Assembly (NCBI GenBank): GCA_002339125.1
Contig: DDJQ01000058.1
Coordinates: 1 to 64,000, forward strand
Source of the DNA: Alteromonadaceae bacterium UBA2620
GTDB lineage: Bacteria > Pseudomonadota > Gammaproteobacteria > Enterobacterales > Alteromonadaceae
Length of the DNA stretch: 64,000 bases
Reading direction: 5' to 3'
How positions within the stretch are numbered: the stretch's first letter is position 1; each line of letters begins with the position of its first letter. A program made the translations under genes and the position numbers. This document shows positions 1 through 8,980 of this stretch, piece by piece. Under the pieces are notes generated by a model that worked only from the letters and a program-made list of their open reading frames with translations, was not told the origin of the DNA and made no database searches.

Positions 1-2
1 TA

Positions 3-974
3 TTAAGGACTACCCGGCTGTTGCAGTAACTCCGCTTTAGGCGTTAACAACCCGCGCGCCTGAAAGTCAGTCAGCCGAAACATCCACTCAGTAAGAGAAG
101 CCGCTACCAGATCGCCGGTCAGCAACAATGAGTAACCACCTTCGTCGTCATCCATCTGGTACAGTGTCATGGTTAACAATTTACCGTCTTCGGCAGTGAT
201 ATCGATGGTACGACGAAGTTGCACTGCAGCAGGCACATTTATCAGCGGTGCAACACTGTCGTATTCGAAATTAACAATGTCGTTCAGGGTATGAGCCAGA
301 ACGCCAGGATAGGCCAGCGGTAACTTATTCTCACTGAGCTGCCAGTTGCCATCGGTGTCTTTATAAAGGGTAAAAGCCGGATCATTATCGATAACGATGG
401 ACTTAAGTGTAGTAAGTCCGGCGTCAATAACGTCAGGCAACAACCACTCATAAGGGGTAAGCGGTAACGGCAAGGTTTCGTCTATCAGATAACTCTGCTG
501 CTGCGACGGCTCCCGCGTGTAACGGCCAAGACCACTGGACGCCAGATTACCAAGTACCACGCGCCATTGCTGAGTACCCGTGGCAATAGTTAGCAGAGTA
601 CTTTGAGCGCCAGGCTGAGTAACTGGCTCTACGCCAAGCAATGCATAGCGCGACGCCTTAGCGGTTTTCGGCTCAATAATATGCGCCTGGGACAGGGCAC
701 TAACGAAGCCGGCCAGTGTTTCCACATCAACCGGAAAGGTCATTACCGAATCCAGATGGGTAGCAAGCCACTGCTCGCCTTCCCGACGCGCTTTAAATAG
801 TGGCCCTTCTGTATTTTCGATAGTTATTTGCGTCAGCGAATGACTTTGTGACGCCAGTCCGCCCAACAGTAAATGAGACTGAGAGGTCTGCTCAGGATGA
901 CGTTCAACTACCAAATAATAGCCGGCCCCCAAAGTCACTATGACCAGTAAAAATAATATAACAACACGGGTCAT
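3..974 (-). CDS. DUF4340 domain protein of a Gld-like ABC transporter operon
   Basis: The 323-residue product has one N-terminal membrane segment (about residues 4-21) followed by a long soluble region expected in the periplasm, which fits the DUF4340 family. Proteins of this family are commonly encoded beside GldG-like ABC transporter subunits, as here; their biochemical role is unknown. The start codon overlaps the stop of the GldG-like gene by 4 nt (ATGA-type coupling), so it is the last gene of the four-gene minus-strand operon. Its own stop lies at positions 3-5, so the gene is complete. Family assignment rests on context plus architecture. Confidence 0.75.
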   Translation of the reverse strand: MTRVVILFLLVIVTLGAGYYLVVERHPEQTSQSHLLLGGLASQSHSLTQITIENTEGPLFKARREGEQWLATHLDSVMTFPVDVETLAGFVSALSQAHIIEPKTAKASRYALLGVEPVTQPGAQSTLLTIATGTQQWRVVLGNLASSGLGRYTREPSQQQSYLIDETLPLPLTPYEWLLPDVIDAGLTTLKSIVIDNDPAFTLYKDTDGNWQLSENKLPLAYPGVLAHTLNDIVNFEYDSVAPLINVPAAVQLRRTIDITAEDGKLLTMTLYQMDDDEGGYSLLLTGDLVAASLTEWMFRLTDFQARGLLTPKAELLQQPGSP

Positions 975-2839
975 GATCCGATGGCCTCCAGTGTTTTCTT
1001 CCCTGCTCTACGACGCAGCAAACGCGCCAGTCCCCACAGCACAGTTACCAGTAATAAAGGGCTGATGGCTATGTTTAACAGCTTGAGATAGTTACCCAAC
1101 TGGTCGATATCTCTTTCCAGCTGATAACGAACTTCCCGCAGTTCCCGGCGAATTTCGTTGCGCTGTGCAATAAACGTATCCAGTGCAGCCTGTTGTTCAG
1201 GAGTCAGCGTTAGCGCGCCAGACTCAGTCTGCACATTTTGCAGCTGGGCTAACTGTTCTTCTGTTTGCTGGAGCTGATTTTGCAGACGCTCTTCCTGTTC
1301 GCGAAAGCGAGCTTCTGCCGCTACCTGCAATGCCTGCACCTGTTCAAACGGCCGTGCGTAGGTACCCCGGCCGCGAATACTGATCAGTGCATCACTGCCT
1401 GCCAGGTTTTCACTGGCGTTGATAATAGCGTCACCATTGTTGGCAAATGGCGTGTAAATAGTTTCACCAAAGAAATTCGCCTGCTGCACCCAAAAGCGGT
1501 CGGCCAGCAGGTCGGCATCGCTAAACACAATCAGGTTTAATTTAGCGGTTCGGCTCACATGGGCCATATTAAGCTCACTGGCGGATTCTGTTGCCGGTGC
1601 CTGAGTAAACGCCGATGTCGCCGGACCACTGAACCGTGCTGCCAGGGTGATACGCTGGGAGTCTGGGCCATCAAGCATGCGCTGCAATGTTTGCGGATCC
1701 TGAGTCATAGCGTACTCAGTGCCATCCACTATCACCGCATCGGCAGACGAATAAGCCAGTGGCGTGAGGGTTAAATTACTGCCCTCAGCCAGCGTAAGAG
1801 GCGCGAAGGACGAACCGTTGACCAGTTCCAGATTGGCGGTAATCACATCTTCTCGATTAAGTTGCTCACTGGTTAGTCCGATAATACCGGGATGGCGGGT
1901 GACCGCCCCTTCAGGCGTGCGAATATCCAGTCCCAGACGACCATCGAGTACCACCGAATCAAGCCCGGCATTAATTCCCCAGCTTTCCAGCAAGCCAAAG
2001 TTAGACTTATTCGCTTCCAAAGAGCCCATCATGGCCATGGCATCCGACTCATAGTGGGGATCCACAAATAACAGGATCCGCCCCTGCCGCATGGCAAACT
2101 GGTCGATGGAATACTGTAATGCCTCACTCAAATTCTGCGGGTGAATAACCACCAGCACATCGGTACTTTCCGGAATTTGTGTGGCATCACTGCCAATGGT
2201 TGTGATGTCGTATAACTGACTTAGCTGGCTGTAAAACGTCATGGCAGGCGTCATCTGACCGCTCATCGGATTCTGCCCGCCCATCAGATTTAGGTCGGTA
2301 AGCAGCGTCAGCTGGACGGGTTCGGGTTCACTGAGCTGATAAATCAGTTTGCTGATATCGTATTCGAGGAATCGTTCTTTCTGCGGATCGAAAAAGTTTA
2401 TCGTAAACTGATTATCTACTGCATTCGTGCCGGCCAGACCAAAGTAAATAGCATCGCCTACCGGGCCAAGGGTTGCGCCGGTAAGGCCAAACTGATTAGC
2501 CCGGTCTTCAGCTTCTGAAAACGGCTCAGGGTCGATAACATTTAAGGTAATTTTGCCGTTTGCCCGGGATTCATACTCTTCCAGTAAACTTTGCACCCGG
2601 TTGGCGTAGTTACGCAACGATGTCATGCCCTTCGAGGCGGTATCAGAGAAATAAAAATTAAGTACGATGGGTTCATCGATATCATTCAACACCCGCTGGC
2701 TTCCATCAGACAGGGAATACACCTTATCCTCGGTGAGGTCGATACGGTAATCACCCAGCATTTCATTATTAATAACCACCAGCCCCAGACACAACACGGC
2801 CAGTAATAAAAGAGTTAAAAAAGCGATTAATTTCTGCAT
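971..2839 (-). CDS. GldG-like ABC transporter auxiliary protein
   Basis: This 622-residue protein has an N-terminal membrane anchor (about residues 5-25), a large extracytoplasmic region of the GldG/ABC-type auxiliary family (IFT52-like fold), a long charged coiled coil at about residues 505-580 rich in Glu, Gln and Arg, and a second membrane segment at about 586-607. In Bacteroidetes GldG works with GldA and GldF in gliding; in proteobacteria the same trio exists without gliding and its substrate is unknown. The gene lies 2 nt after the permease gene and overlaps the DUF4340 gene by 4 nt, which supports a single complex. Confidence 0.8.
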   Translation of the reverse strand: MQKLIAFLTLLLLAVLCLGLVVINNEMLGDYRIDLTEDKVYSLSDGSQRVLNDIDEPIVLNFYFSDTASKGMTSLRNYANRVQSLLEEYESRANGKITLNVIDPEPFSEAEDRANQFGLTGATLGPVGDAIYFGLAGTNAVDNQFTINFFDPQKERFLEYDISKLIYQLSEPEPVQLTLLTDLNLMGGQNPMSGQMTPAMTFYSQLSQLYDITTIGSDATQIPESTDVLVVIHPQNLSEALQYSIDQFAMRQGRILLFVDPHYESDAMAMMGSLEANKSNFGLLESWGINAGLDSVVLDGRLGLDIRTPEGAVTRHPGIIGLTSEQLNREDVITANLELVNGSSFAPLTLAEGSNLTLTPLAYSSADAVIVDGTEYAMTQDPQTLQRMLDGPDSQRITLAARFSGPATSAFTQAPATESASELNMAHVSRTAKLNLIVFSDADLLADRFWVQQANFFGETIYTPFANNGDAIINASENLAGSDALISIRGRGTYARPFEQVQALQVAAEARFREQEERLQNQLQQTEEQLAQLQNVQTESGALTLTPEQQAALDTFIAQRNEIRRELREVRYQLERDIDQLGNYLKLLNIAISPLLLVTVLWGLARLLRRRAGKKTLEAIGS

Positions 2840-2841
2840 TG

Positions 2842-3576
2842 TTAATCCGCCTTTTTCTGTTCAATAACAATCAGGCTGGCATAGAGCCAAACCACCATAA
2901 TGATTAAGAAATAGCCCACATCATTCAGTGCCAGTACACCTTTGGCCATGGCCTCAAAGTGGCTCAGAAAACTGAAGCTGGCGACGGTATCGAGGATAAG
3001 GTTTCCGGCCCAGGGCTGAAAAGCATCCAATACGATGCTGCTGCCCGAGACTACGAAGAGGAAACACACTACCACTGCCAGAATAAACGCCACCACCTGA
3101 TTACGGGTAAACGCCGACATACAGGTACTGATAGCCAGAAAAGCGCCGGCCATAAGCCAGCTACCTATATAGGCGGCAACAATAATGCCGTGGTCGGGCT
3201 CGCCAAGAAAATCTACGCTGAGCCACAATGGAAAGGTTAGCGCCAATGCAAGGCCTAGTACCAGCCAGGCCGCAATAAATTTACCCAGTACGGCTTCAGC
3301 CACACTGATCGGCAGTGTCATCAGTAACTCAATTGAGCCGGACTTCCTCTCCTCCGCCCAACTGCGCATGGCTATTGCCGGCACCAGAAATAAATACAGC
3401 CAGGGGTGAAAGTTAAAAAACGGGATCAAATCGGCCTGACCCCGTTCGTACAGATTACCGATAAAAAAAGTAAAGATGCCTGATAGCATCAAAAAGATAG
3501 CAATAAACACGTAAGCAACCGGGGTGGCGAAAAAGCTCGCAAATTCCCTTTTGGTGACAATCCAGATATTACCCAT
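2842..3576 (-). CDS. ABC transporter permease, GldF/ABC-2 type
   Basis: The protein is an integral membrane ABC-2-type permease with about six hydrophobic segments and the family's conserved cytoplasmic loop (RSWAEERKSGSIELL). It should form the membrane channel for the ATPase encoded just upstream. A longer reading to 3615 is open, but I chose the ATG at 3576: it overlaps the end of the ATPase gene by 8 nt (ATGGGTAA) and begins MGNIWIVTKREFASFF, the usual amphipathic start of these permeases; the extra 13 residues are Arg-rich and not family-like. Substrate is unknown. Confidence 0.8.
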   Translation of the reverse strand: MGNIWIVTKREFASFFATPVAYVFIAIFLMLSGIFTFFIGNLYERGQADLIPFFNFHPWLYLFLVPAIAMRSWAEERKSGSIELLMTLPISVAEAVLGKFIAAWLVLGLALALTFPLWLSVDFLGEPDHGIIVAAYIGSWLMAGAFLAISTCMSAFTRNQVVAFILAVVVCFLFVVSGSSIVLDAFQPWAGNLILDTVASFSFLSHFEAMAKGVLALNDVGYFLIIMVVWLYASLIVIEQKKAD

Positions 3577-4498
3577 TGGCCACCTCCGCCGTGGTGATAT
3601 CCCGAAACACTTCATCGAGACGACCGGTCTCCAGTGTCAGGGTATCTACCGGTAAACGCCGTTGGGTGACATATTCATTAATGGCATGAAAGATATGTTT
3701 ACCAGGCTCCGGAAATAAGGTTACCAGACCTGTCTTACGGTCGATTTCCATTTCATCTACGCCGTCCAGTTCGGCCAGGCCGGAAATATCGGCGGCATAG
3801 CTAAGACGCAGGCTCACGGCATTACAGAAACGAGAGCGGTGTCTGAGTACTTCCGGTGTATCGTCGAAGCGTAATTGCCCGTCGGCGATAATCATCACCC
3901 GGTTACACACGGCCGCGACTTCCTCCAGAATATGGGTAGAAATGATCACTATTTTTTCCCGCGACAGATCTTCAATGAGCTGCCGGACATGGTGTTTCTG
4001 GTTGGGGTCGAGTCCGTCTGTTGGCTCATCCAGAATAAGGATATCCGGATCGTGCAAAATAGCCTGAGCCAGCCCCACCCGGCGTTTAAAGCCCTTGGAA
4101 AGATTGTCGATGGGCCGGTTCAGCACATCACCGAGCTCAACCCGATGAATTACATCATACAGGCGCTCTTTGCGATGGGCGCCTTTTAACCTTCTGACAT
4201 CGGCAATGAAGTGCAAAAATTGCCACACCGTCATATCCCCATACGCCGGGGCACCTTCTGGCAGGTAGCCAATATCCCGCTGAATTGCTTTCGCATCGCT
4301 GTCGATTGACCGTTCCTTTATAAAAATTTCTCCCTCACTGGGCGGCAGAAATCCGGTCAGCATTTTCATAGTGGTAGACTTACCTGCGCCATTCGGCCCC
4401 AGAAAGCCCACGATATTACCGGGCGCGATGTCGAAAGAGAGGTTATCGACTGCTCTAAAATGGTCGTAAAATTTAGATAAATTTTTTACCGAGATCAT
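3569..4498 (-). CDS. ABC transporter ATP-binding protein, GldA-like
   Basis: A cytoplasmic ATPase subunit with Walker A GPNGAGKST near residue 34, signature region NLSKGFKRRVGLAQAI, and Walker B ILILDEPTDGLDPNQ, followed by the H-loop in IISTHILEEV. The roughly 90-residue C-terminal extension is typical for the GldA/NosF/CcmA-like multidrug subfamily. An ATG also exists 6 nt upstream (4504), but an AGGA sequence is correctly spaced only for the ATG at 4498. It is the first gene of the four-gene Gld-like operon. What the complex moves cannot be read from the sequence. Confidence 0.85.
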   Translation of the reverse strand: MISVKNLSKFYDHFRAVDNLSFDIAPGNIVGFLGPNGAGKSTTMKMLTGFLPPSEGEIFIKERSIDSDAKAIQRDIGYLPEGAPAYGDMTVWQFLHFIADVRRLKGAHRKERLYDVIHRVELGDVLNRPIDNLSKGFKRRVGLAQAILHDPDILILDEPTDGLDPNQKHHVRQLIEDLSREKIVIISTHILEEVAAVCNRVMIIADGQLRFDDTPEVLRHRSRFCNAVSLRLSYAADISGLAELDGVDEMEIDRKTGLVTLFPEPGKHIFHAINEYVTQRRLPVDTLTLETGRLDEVFRDITTAEVANG

Positions 4499-4659
4499 AG
4501 CCATCCTATTTACGATCTACTGTTTAACAGTGCCTTTGTGCGTTGCTGTGATTTACTGCAAAAGACCAAGGTATGTGGTTAGTGCTATATATTGGCATAC
4601 GCGGGATTTTCAATCATGTAAAAAATCGGCAAATTGATGACTTATCTGCGTAACGGGCG

Positions 4660-4685
4660 AAAAAAAGCCCGCACGATGGCGGGCT
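4660..4685 (-). terminator. Rho-independent terminator reading on the minus strand
   Basis: A perfect 7-bp stem AGCCCGC/GCGGGCT with a 6-nt loop is followed, when read on the minus strand, by a run of six or more T. No annotated minus-strand gene lies immediately upstream of it, since the next gene, trmO, is on the plus strand. It therefore either ends an unannotated minus-strand transcript or is a leftover. See the findings. Confidence 0.7.
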
Positions 4686-4735
4686 GAAAAGTGTTCCAGG
4701 GACTACCAGTAATTAGATAGCGGCGCTACTATAGC
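4666..4735 (-). ncRNA. Candidate small RNA ending at the orphan terminator
   Basis: On the minus strand a TATAGT hexamer (about 4725-4730) lies roughly 60 nt before the strong terminator at 4660-4685, with no good ORF between them. This is the layout of a short untranslated transcript of about 60-70 nt. The -35 region is poor, and I do not recognise the sequence as a known RNA family such as Spot 42, RyhB or CsrB. This is a hypothesis based on promoter-like and terminator-like signals only; the ends are approximate. Confidence 0.25.
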
Positions 4736-4786
4736 GAATAAATGTTTGAACTTTGTTTCAGTCTAACTACAAAAGTGTTGCAATTT

Positions 4787-5500
4787 ATGTCCGAACCTTC
4801 TGCCTTTGGGTTAACTCCCATCGGCCATATCGCCTCACCATTTAAACAAAAATTTGCCATTCCCCGCCAACCCGCCCTGGCCAATGCCCGGGGCTGTGTG
4901 CGCCTGACACCTCCCTTTAACGATGCAAACTGTCTGCGTGGTATCGAAACCTATTCTCATCTGTGGCTGTTATTTATATTTCACGAAAACCTCGACCAGG
5001 GCTGGTCTCCCACAGTCCGCGCACCGCGCCTGGGCGGTAACAGTCGTATTGGGGTGTTTGCCTCTCGCAGCACATTTCGGCCTAATGGCATAGGAATGTC
5101 AGTGGTAAAAAATCTGGGCGTTGAGCAACTTAATGGTCAGTGGCAGCTCAATGTGGGCGGCATTGACTTACTCGACGGCACCCCCGTCATCGATATCAAA
5201 CCTTACCTGCCCTACAGCGATAGCGTAGCCGATGCCGAGGCGCATTTACTTGATGAGCACCCGCTCCCCGCCAGGGAAGTACATTTCACTGAGCAGGCAA
5301 CAGCGCAGTTAAACGCCCAGCCTCACACTGATTTACAAGCCCTGATAATACAATGTTTAAGTCAGGATCCACGTCCGGCTTACCGACAATCACAAGACAA
5401 CGATCCGAAGACTTATCAGGTAATTTTTTACGATCGTGACATACAGTGGCGCGTAGAAAACGGCAAAGTCCTGGTGACATCACTGCAACCGGTCTCTTAG
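4787..5500 (+). CDS. trmO: tRNA (N6-threonylcarbamoyladenosine37-N6)-methyltransferase TrmO
   Basis: TrmO (formerly TsaA/YaeB) methylates t6A37 in threonine-accepting tRNAs using S-adenosylmethionine. The protein follows the E. coli enzyme closely, including PIGHIASPFKQKFAIPRQ at the N-terminus and PRLGGNSRIGVFASRSTF in the core. An in-frame ATG exists at 4742, but the family's N-terminus corresponds to the ATG at 4787 (MSEPSAFGLTPIGHI), so I prefer that start. No strong Shine-Dalgarno is visible for either. It is followed by proS, the same neighbour as in enterobacteria. Confidence 0.9.
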   Translation: MSEPSAFGLTPIGHIASPFKQKFAIPRQPALANARGCVRLTPPFNDANCLRGIETYSHLWLLFIFHENLDQGWSPTVRAPRLGGNSRIGVFASRSTFRPNGIGMSVVKNLGVEQLNGQWQLNVGGIDLLDGTPVIDIKPYLPYSDSVADAEAHLLDEHPLPAREVHFTEQATAQLNAQPHTDLQALIIQCLSQDPRPAYRQSQDNDPKTYQVIFYDRDIQWRVENGKVLVTSLQPVS

Positions 5501-5523
5501 GGCTATTTTAGCGCCCCTAACAC

Positions 5524-5532
5524 TGCTAGAAT
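5524..5532 (+). promoter_or_regulatory. Likely extended -10 promoter of proS
   Basis: The sequence TGCTAGAAT is an extended -10 element (TGn plus TAGAAT) located about 30-40 nt before the proS start, in the short gap after trmO. The -35 region (TATTTT) is weak, as expected for extended -10 promoters. It suggests proS can be transcribed separately from trmO. Confidence 0.4.
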
Positions 5533-5571
5533 ACGCGGGTTTTGTAATCATCCAACGGGTATATGCCATCA

Positions 5572-7158
5572 ATGCGCACTAGTCAGTATTTATTAGCAAC
5601 ACAAAAAGAAACCCCTGCTGACGCTGAGGTAATTAGTCATCAGCTTATGCTTCGGGCTGGTCTCATTCGTAAACTAGCCTCCGGACTGTACACCTGGCTG
5701 CCAACCGGTTTGCGGGTGCTGAACAAGGTCGCCAATATTGTTCGCGAAGAAATGAACAAAGCCGGGGCGATTGAAGTGTTAATGCCGGTAGTACAACCGG
5801 CTGATCTGTGGCAGGAAACCGGTCGATGGGAAGAGTATGGCCCTGAATTACTGCGTATAAAAGACCGCCACAGCCGCGACTTCGTGTTGGGTCCGACTCA
5901 CGAAGAAGTCATTACTTCAATGGTGCGAAACGAAATCAGCAGCTATAAACAGCTGCCGATAAACCTGTATCAGATCCAAACCAAGTTCCGTGATGAAGTG
6001 CGTCCTCGCTTTGGTATTATGCGCGGCCGTGAATTCACCATGAAAGATGCCTACTCCTTCCACCTTACCCAGGAATCACTGCAGGATACCTACGACGCCA
6101 TGTATAGCGCATACTGCAAAATTTTTGAACGCATGCAACTCGATTTCCGCCCGGTAATGGCCGACACCGGCTCTATTGGCGGCAGCGTATCCCATGAATT
6201 CCACGTACTGGCCGAGTCCGGTGAAGATAACATCGCTTTCTCCAACGGCTCAGACTATGCAGCCAACGTAGAGCTGGCACAGACTCAACAAGTTGACAAC
6301 GCCAATGTAGACGGCTTGCAATATGTACTGGCACAGGCTGCCGACGAAGACGGCGAAGCTGATGCCAACAACTGGGTGCTGCTGGTTCTGGCAGCCGGTC
6401 ACACACTCAACGATATTAAAGCCGAAAAGCTTAGCGGTGTTGCCGCTCCTTTGATTACCGCCAATGATGAAACCGTCTCCGCTGTGCTGGGCGCCACGGG
6501 CAATGATATTGATCTGGCTGACGTAAAAGTGCCGGTATTTGCCGATTACGTTGTGGCTGCAGCGTTAAAAAACGAAGCCTACGCGGAGAAAATTACCGCT
6601 GCCGACCTGCGCAACATCGAAGCCGGTGACCCATCACCTTGTGGTAATGGCACCATCGAAATTAAGCGCGGTATCGAAGTCGGTCATATCTTCCAGCTCG
6701 GTGATAAATACTCTGAAGCTATGGGCTGTGGCGTGCTGAACGAAAATGGTAAACATGAAATCCTCAGCATGGGTTGTTACGGTATTGGTGTATCTCGCGT
6801 GGTGGCTGCAGCTATTGAGCAAAATCACGACGAACACGGCATTATCTGGCCCGATCCAATCGCACCATTTAAGGTAGCGCTGATCCCGATGAATATGCAT
6901 AAATCACAGCGTATTATGGAAGCAGCTGAAGCGCTGTACGCAGAGCTTACCGCCGCGGGCGTGGAAGTTTTGTTTGACGATCGTAAAGAACGCCCGGGCG
7001 TTATGTTTAAAGATATGGAGCTGGTAGGAATACCTCACAGCATCGTAATTGGCGAGCGCAACCTTGATGAACAACTGGTTGAGTATAAAAATCGCCGCAG
7101 CGGTGAGAAATCTTTATTACAATTAACGGAAGTCACCGCGTTTATCGGCGGATTGTAG
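5572..7158 (+). CDS. proS: Prolyl-tRNA synthetase ProS with a shortened editing domain
   Basis: A class II aminoacyl-tRNA synthetase that charges tRNA-Pro. The catalytic core matches E. coli ProRS from [20 protein letters not shown] through the C-terminal anticodon-binding domain ([16 protein letters not shown]). I chose the ATG at 5572 because it matches the E. coli N-terminus; an ATG at 5563 would add three residues. The INS editing domain inserted between motifs 2 and 3 (about residues 225-350) is roughly 40 residues shorter than in E. coli: the stretch that carries the catalytic lysine (IEKTVKTLLVK in E. coli) has no counterpart, while the following LNDIKAEKL block remains. Synthesis should be intact; cis-editing of Ala-tRNA-Pro is doubtful. 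Confidence 0.95.
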   Translation: MRTSQYLLATQKETPADAEVISHQLMLRAGLIRKLASGLYTWLPTGLRVLNKVANIVREEMNKAGAIEVLMPVVQPADLWQETGRWEEYGPELLRIKDRHSRDFVLGPTHEEVITSMVRNEISSYKQLPINLYQIQTKFRDEVRPRFGIMRGREFTMKDAYSFHLTQESLQDTYDAMYSAYCKIFERMQLDFRPVMADTGSIGGSVSHEFHVLAESGEDNIAFSNGSDYAANVELAQTQQVDNANVDGLQYVLAQAADEDGEADANNWVLLVLAAGHTLNDIKAEKLSGVAAPLITANDETVSAVLGATGNDIDLADVKVPVFADYVVAAALKNEAYAEKITAADLRNIEAGDPSPCGNGTIEIKRGIEVGHIFQLGDKYSEAMGCGVLNENGKHEILSMGCYGIGVSRVVAAAIEQNHDEHGIIWPDPIAPFKVALIPMNMHKSQRIMEAAEALYAELTAAGVEVLFDDRKERPGVMFKDMELVGIPHSIVIGERNLDEQLVEYKNRRSGEKSLLQLTEVTAFIGGL

Positions 7159-7206
7159 TATAACGGGGTAAGCCATCCGGCGAGTCCCGTTAGGTAAGGA
7201 GTCAGC

Positions 7207-8058
7207 ATGCAGTTAACCTTCTATGGTGTAAGAGGTTCCATTCCAACACCGGGCGCAGAGTATGTGCGTTATGGGGGGAACACTGCGTGCGTACATATCG
7301 AGCTGAGTGACGGCACCGATATTTCCCTCGATGCCGGTACCGGTATCCGGCTCCTTGGTGATAAGCTGGTTAAAAAGCAAACCCCTATTCATATCCTGCT
7401 GACCCATAATCACTGGGATCATATTCAGGGGTTTCCGTTCTTCACGCCCATTTATCAACCCGACCGTGAAATATTTATTACTCCTGGACAAACATCACTG
7501 CCCGAAAACGATGCCATAATAAAGCAGATGCAGGGCTCAGTTTTCCCGGTTCCCTTTTCGGCATTGAAGTCAAAGATTTCAATTACCCCGCAACCCGAAA
7601 ACATTAATTCGTGGAAGCTCAACGGCGCAACCATTGCACGGTTGCCCATGAATCATCCGGGGAAAGGCAGTGCCTATTCGGTTGCGGAGAATGGGCTTAA
7701 AGTGGCCTACATTACCGACAATGAGCTCTATCCTCCGTATAAAAAAGAAACCGATTTTCTTACCTTTGTAGAGTTTGCCAGAAACGCGGATTTAATTATC
7801 CATGATGCACAGTACATGTTGTCTGACATGCCCACCAAAAGTGGCTGGGGGCACTCGGTAGCAGAAGAAGCGGTGAAACTGGCCATGGCGTGTAACGCCA
7901 AACGTCTGGCGCTTTACAGTCATGATCCCAGCCGTACGGACAAAGACATCGATGACATCATTGACCACTGCAACCAGTACATCACCATCGCAGAATCGCC
8001 CCTGCAGTTAATTGCAGCACACGAGGGACTCACCATTGACTTTACCGCTGAGCTTTAA
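7207..8058 (+). CDS. Metallo-beta-lactamase-fold hydrolase
   Basis: The protein has the metal-binding motif THNHWDHIQG at about residues 66-75 and later conserved His/Asp positions (MNHPGKGSAYSV, IIHDAQY, GHSVAEEAV), placing it in the Lactamase_B_2 branch, which includes phosphodiesterases and RNase Z-like enzymes. It opens with FYGVRGSIPTPG, a hallmark of a widespread subgroup found alone or beside cyclic-nucleotide domains. A good Shine-Dalgarno (AAGGAG) precedes the ATG. The true substrate is unknown. It is separated from proS by 48 nt and overlaps pldA at its 3' end. Confidence 0.85.
   Translation: MQLTFYGVRGSIPTPGAEYVRYGGNTACVHIELSDGTDISLDAGTGIRLLGDKLVKKQTPIHILLTHNHWDHIQGFPFFTPIYQPDREIFITPGQTSLPENDAIIKQMQGSVFPVPFSALKSKISITPQPENINSWKLNGATIARLPMNHPGKGSAYSVAENGLKVAYITDNELYPPYKKETDFLTFVEFARNADLIIHDAQYMLSDMPTKSGWGHSVAEEAVKLAMACNAKRLALYSHDPSRTDKDIDDIIDHCNQYITIAESPLQLIAAHEGLTIDFTAEL
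8023..8038 (+). promoter_or_regulatory. Shine-Dalgarno and TTG start of pldA inside the upstream gene
   Basis: GAGGG at 8023-8027 lies 8 nt before a TTG at 8036. No ATG is available before the signal peptide in this frame, so the ribosome binding site decides the start and places it 23 nt before the end of the metallo-hydrolase gene. Confidence 0.55.
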
Positions 8059-8980
8059 TCGTCTGGCCCTTGGCCTGATGCTGCTGACAACCTCAGTATT
8101 CGGCTATTGCGACGATAACGAGCAACAAAGCGAAGTGCCAACTCAGGAGCAGCACAGCGGACTGATTGCACAGCCCAGCCTGTTCAAAAAACGCTTCGAA
8201 GCTGATAAAAACCTGTTAAATAATGCCTTTGCAATTACCCAGTACAAACGCAACTATTTTCTGCCGTTTACTTATGTGGATAACCCCAATGCGTTGGGCA
8301 ATGCCGGACTCACTGAAAATAACGTGGATAATAAAGAGGCAAAATTTCAGATTAGCGTAAAACTGCCTCTTTACACCCAACCCGACTCCGTAGAGGGCGT
8401 TTATTTTGGCTTTACGCTCACTTCATTCTGGCAACTTTATAACAGTGAAGTGTCCAAGCCTTTCCGGGAAACCAATTACGAGCCGGAAATTTTTTATCAG
8501 TGGAATACCGATATAAAGCTCCTTGGTATCGATTTTAATGCCCTGCAGCTGGGCTTTAACCACATGTCTAACGGTCAGAGTGAACTTCGCTCGCGCAGCT
8601 GGAACCGCATTATGCTGACCAGTTTGTTCAGCGATGCTGACGATATCTATTATCTGCGCACCTGGTATCGCATTCCGGAAGATGAAAAAACCTCCCCGGA
8701 AGATCCCAGCGGCGATGATAATCCGAGAATTAATCACTATTACGGCCGCATTGAACTTGGCTATGGGACGCGCATTAAAGGCTTTGGCTTACTAGCCCGG
8801 CTGCGCAATAACCTGGAGTTTGATAACAACCGAGGTAGCCTGGAGCTGTCCGTGAGTTACCCGGTATCTCCCCGTTATGAAGTAGTATTGCAGTATTTTA
8901 ATGGCTATGGTGATAGCCTGATTGACTATGATCGCCGCCAGAACCGCATCGGTCTGGGATTCCAGCTGGCGGCATTTTAG
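8036..8980 (+). CDS. pldA: Outer membrane phospholipase A (OmpPLA)
   Basis: An outer membrane beta-barrel enzyme that hydrolyses mislocalised surface phospholipids. The catalytic triad region is recognisable as FNHMSNGQSELRSRSWNRIM, corresponding to His142, Ser144 and Asn156 of the E. coli enzyme, and the protein ends in an aromatic residue as barrels do. The TTG start at 8036 gives a plausible Sec signal peptide (LALGLMLLTTSVFG). A longer reading from a TTG at 8012 is open but puts hydrophilic residues before the signal. The gene overlaps the metallo-hydrolase upstream by 23 nt and the convergent deacetylase gene by 4 nt. Confidence 0.88.
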   Translation: MTLPLSFNRLALGLMLLTTSVFGYCDDNEQQSEVPTQEQHSGLIAQPSLFKKRFEADKNLLNNAFAITQYKRNYFLPFTYVDNPNALGNAGLTENNVDNKEAKFQISVKLPLYTQPDSVEGVYFGFTLTSFWQLYNSEVSKPFRETNYEPEIFYQWNTDIKLLGIDFNALQLGFNHMSNGQSELRSRSWNRIMLTSLFSDADDIYYLRTWYRIPEDEKTSPEDPSGDDNPRINHYYGRIELGYGTRIKGFGLLARLRNNLEFDNNRGSLELSVSYPVSPRYEVVLQYFNGYGDSLIDYDRRQNRIGLGFQLAAF

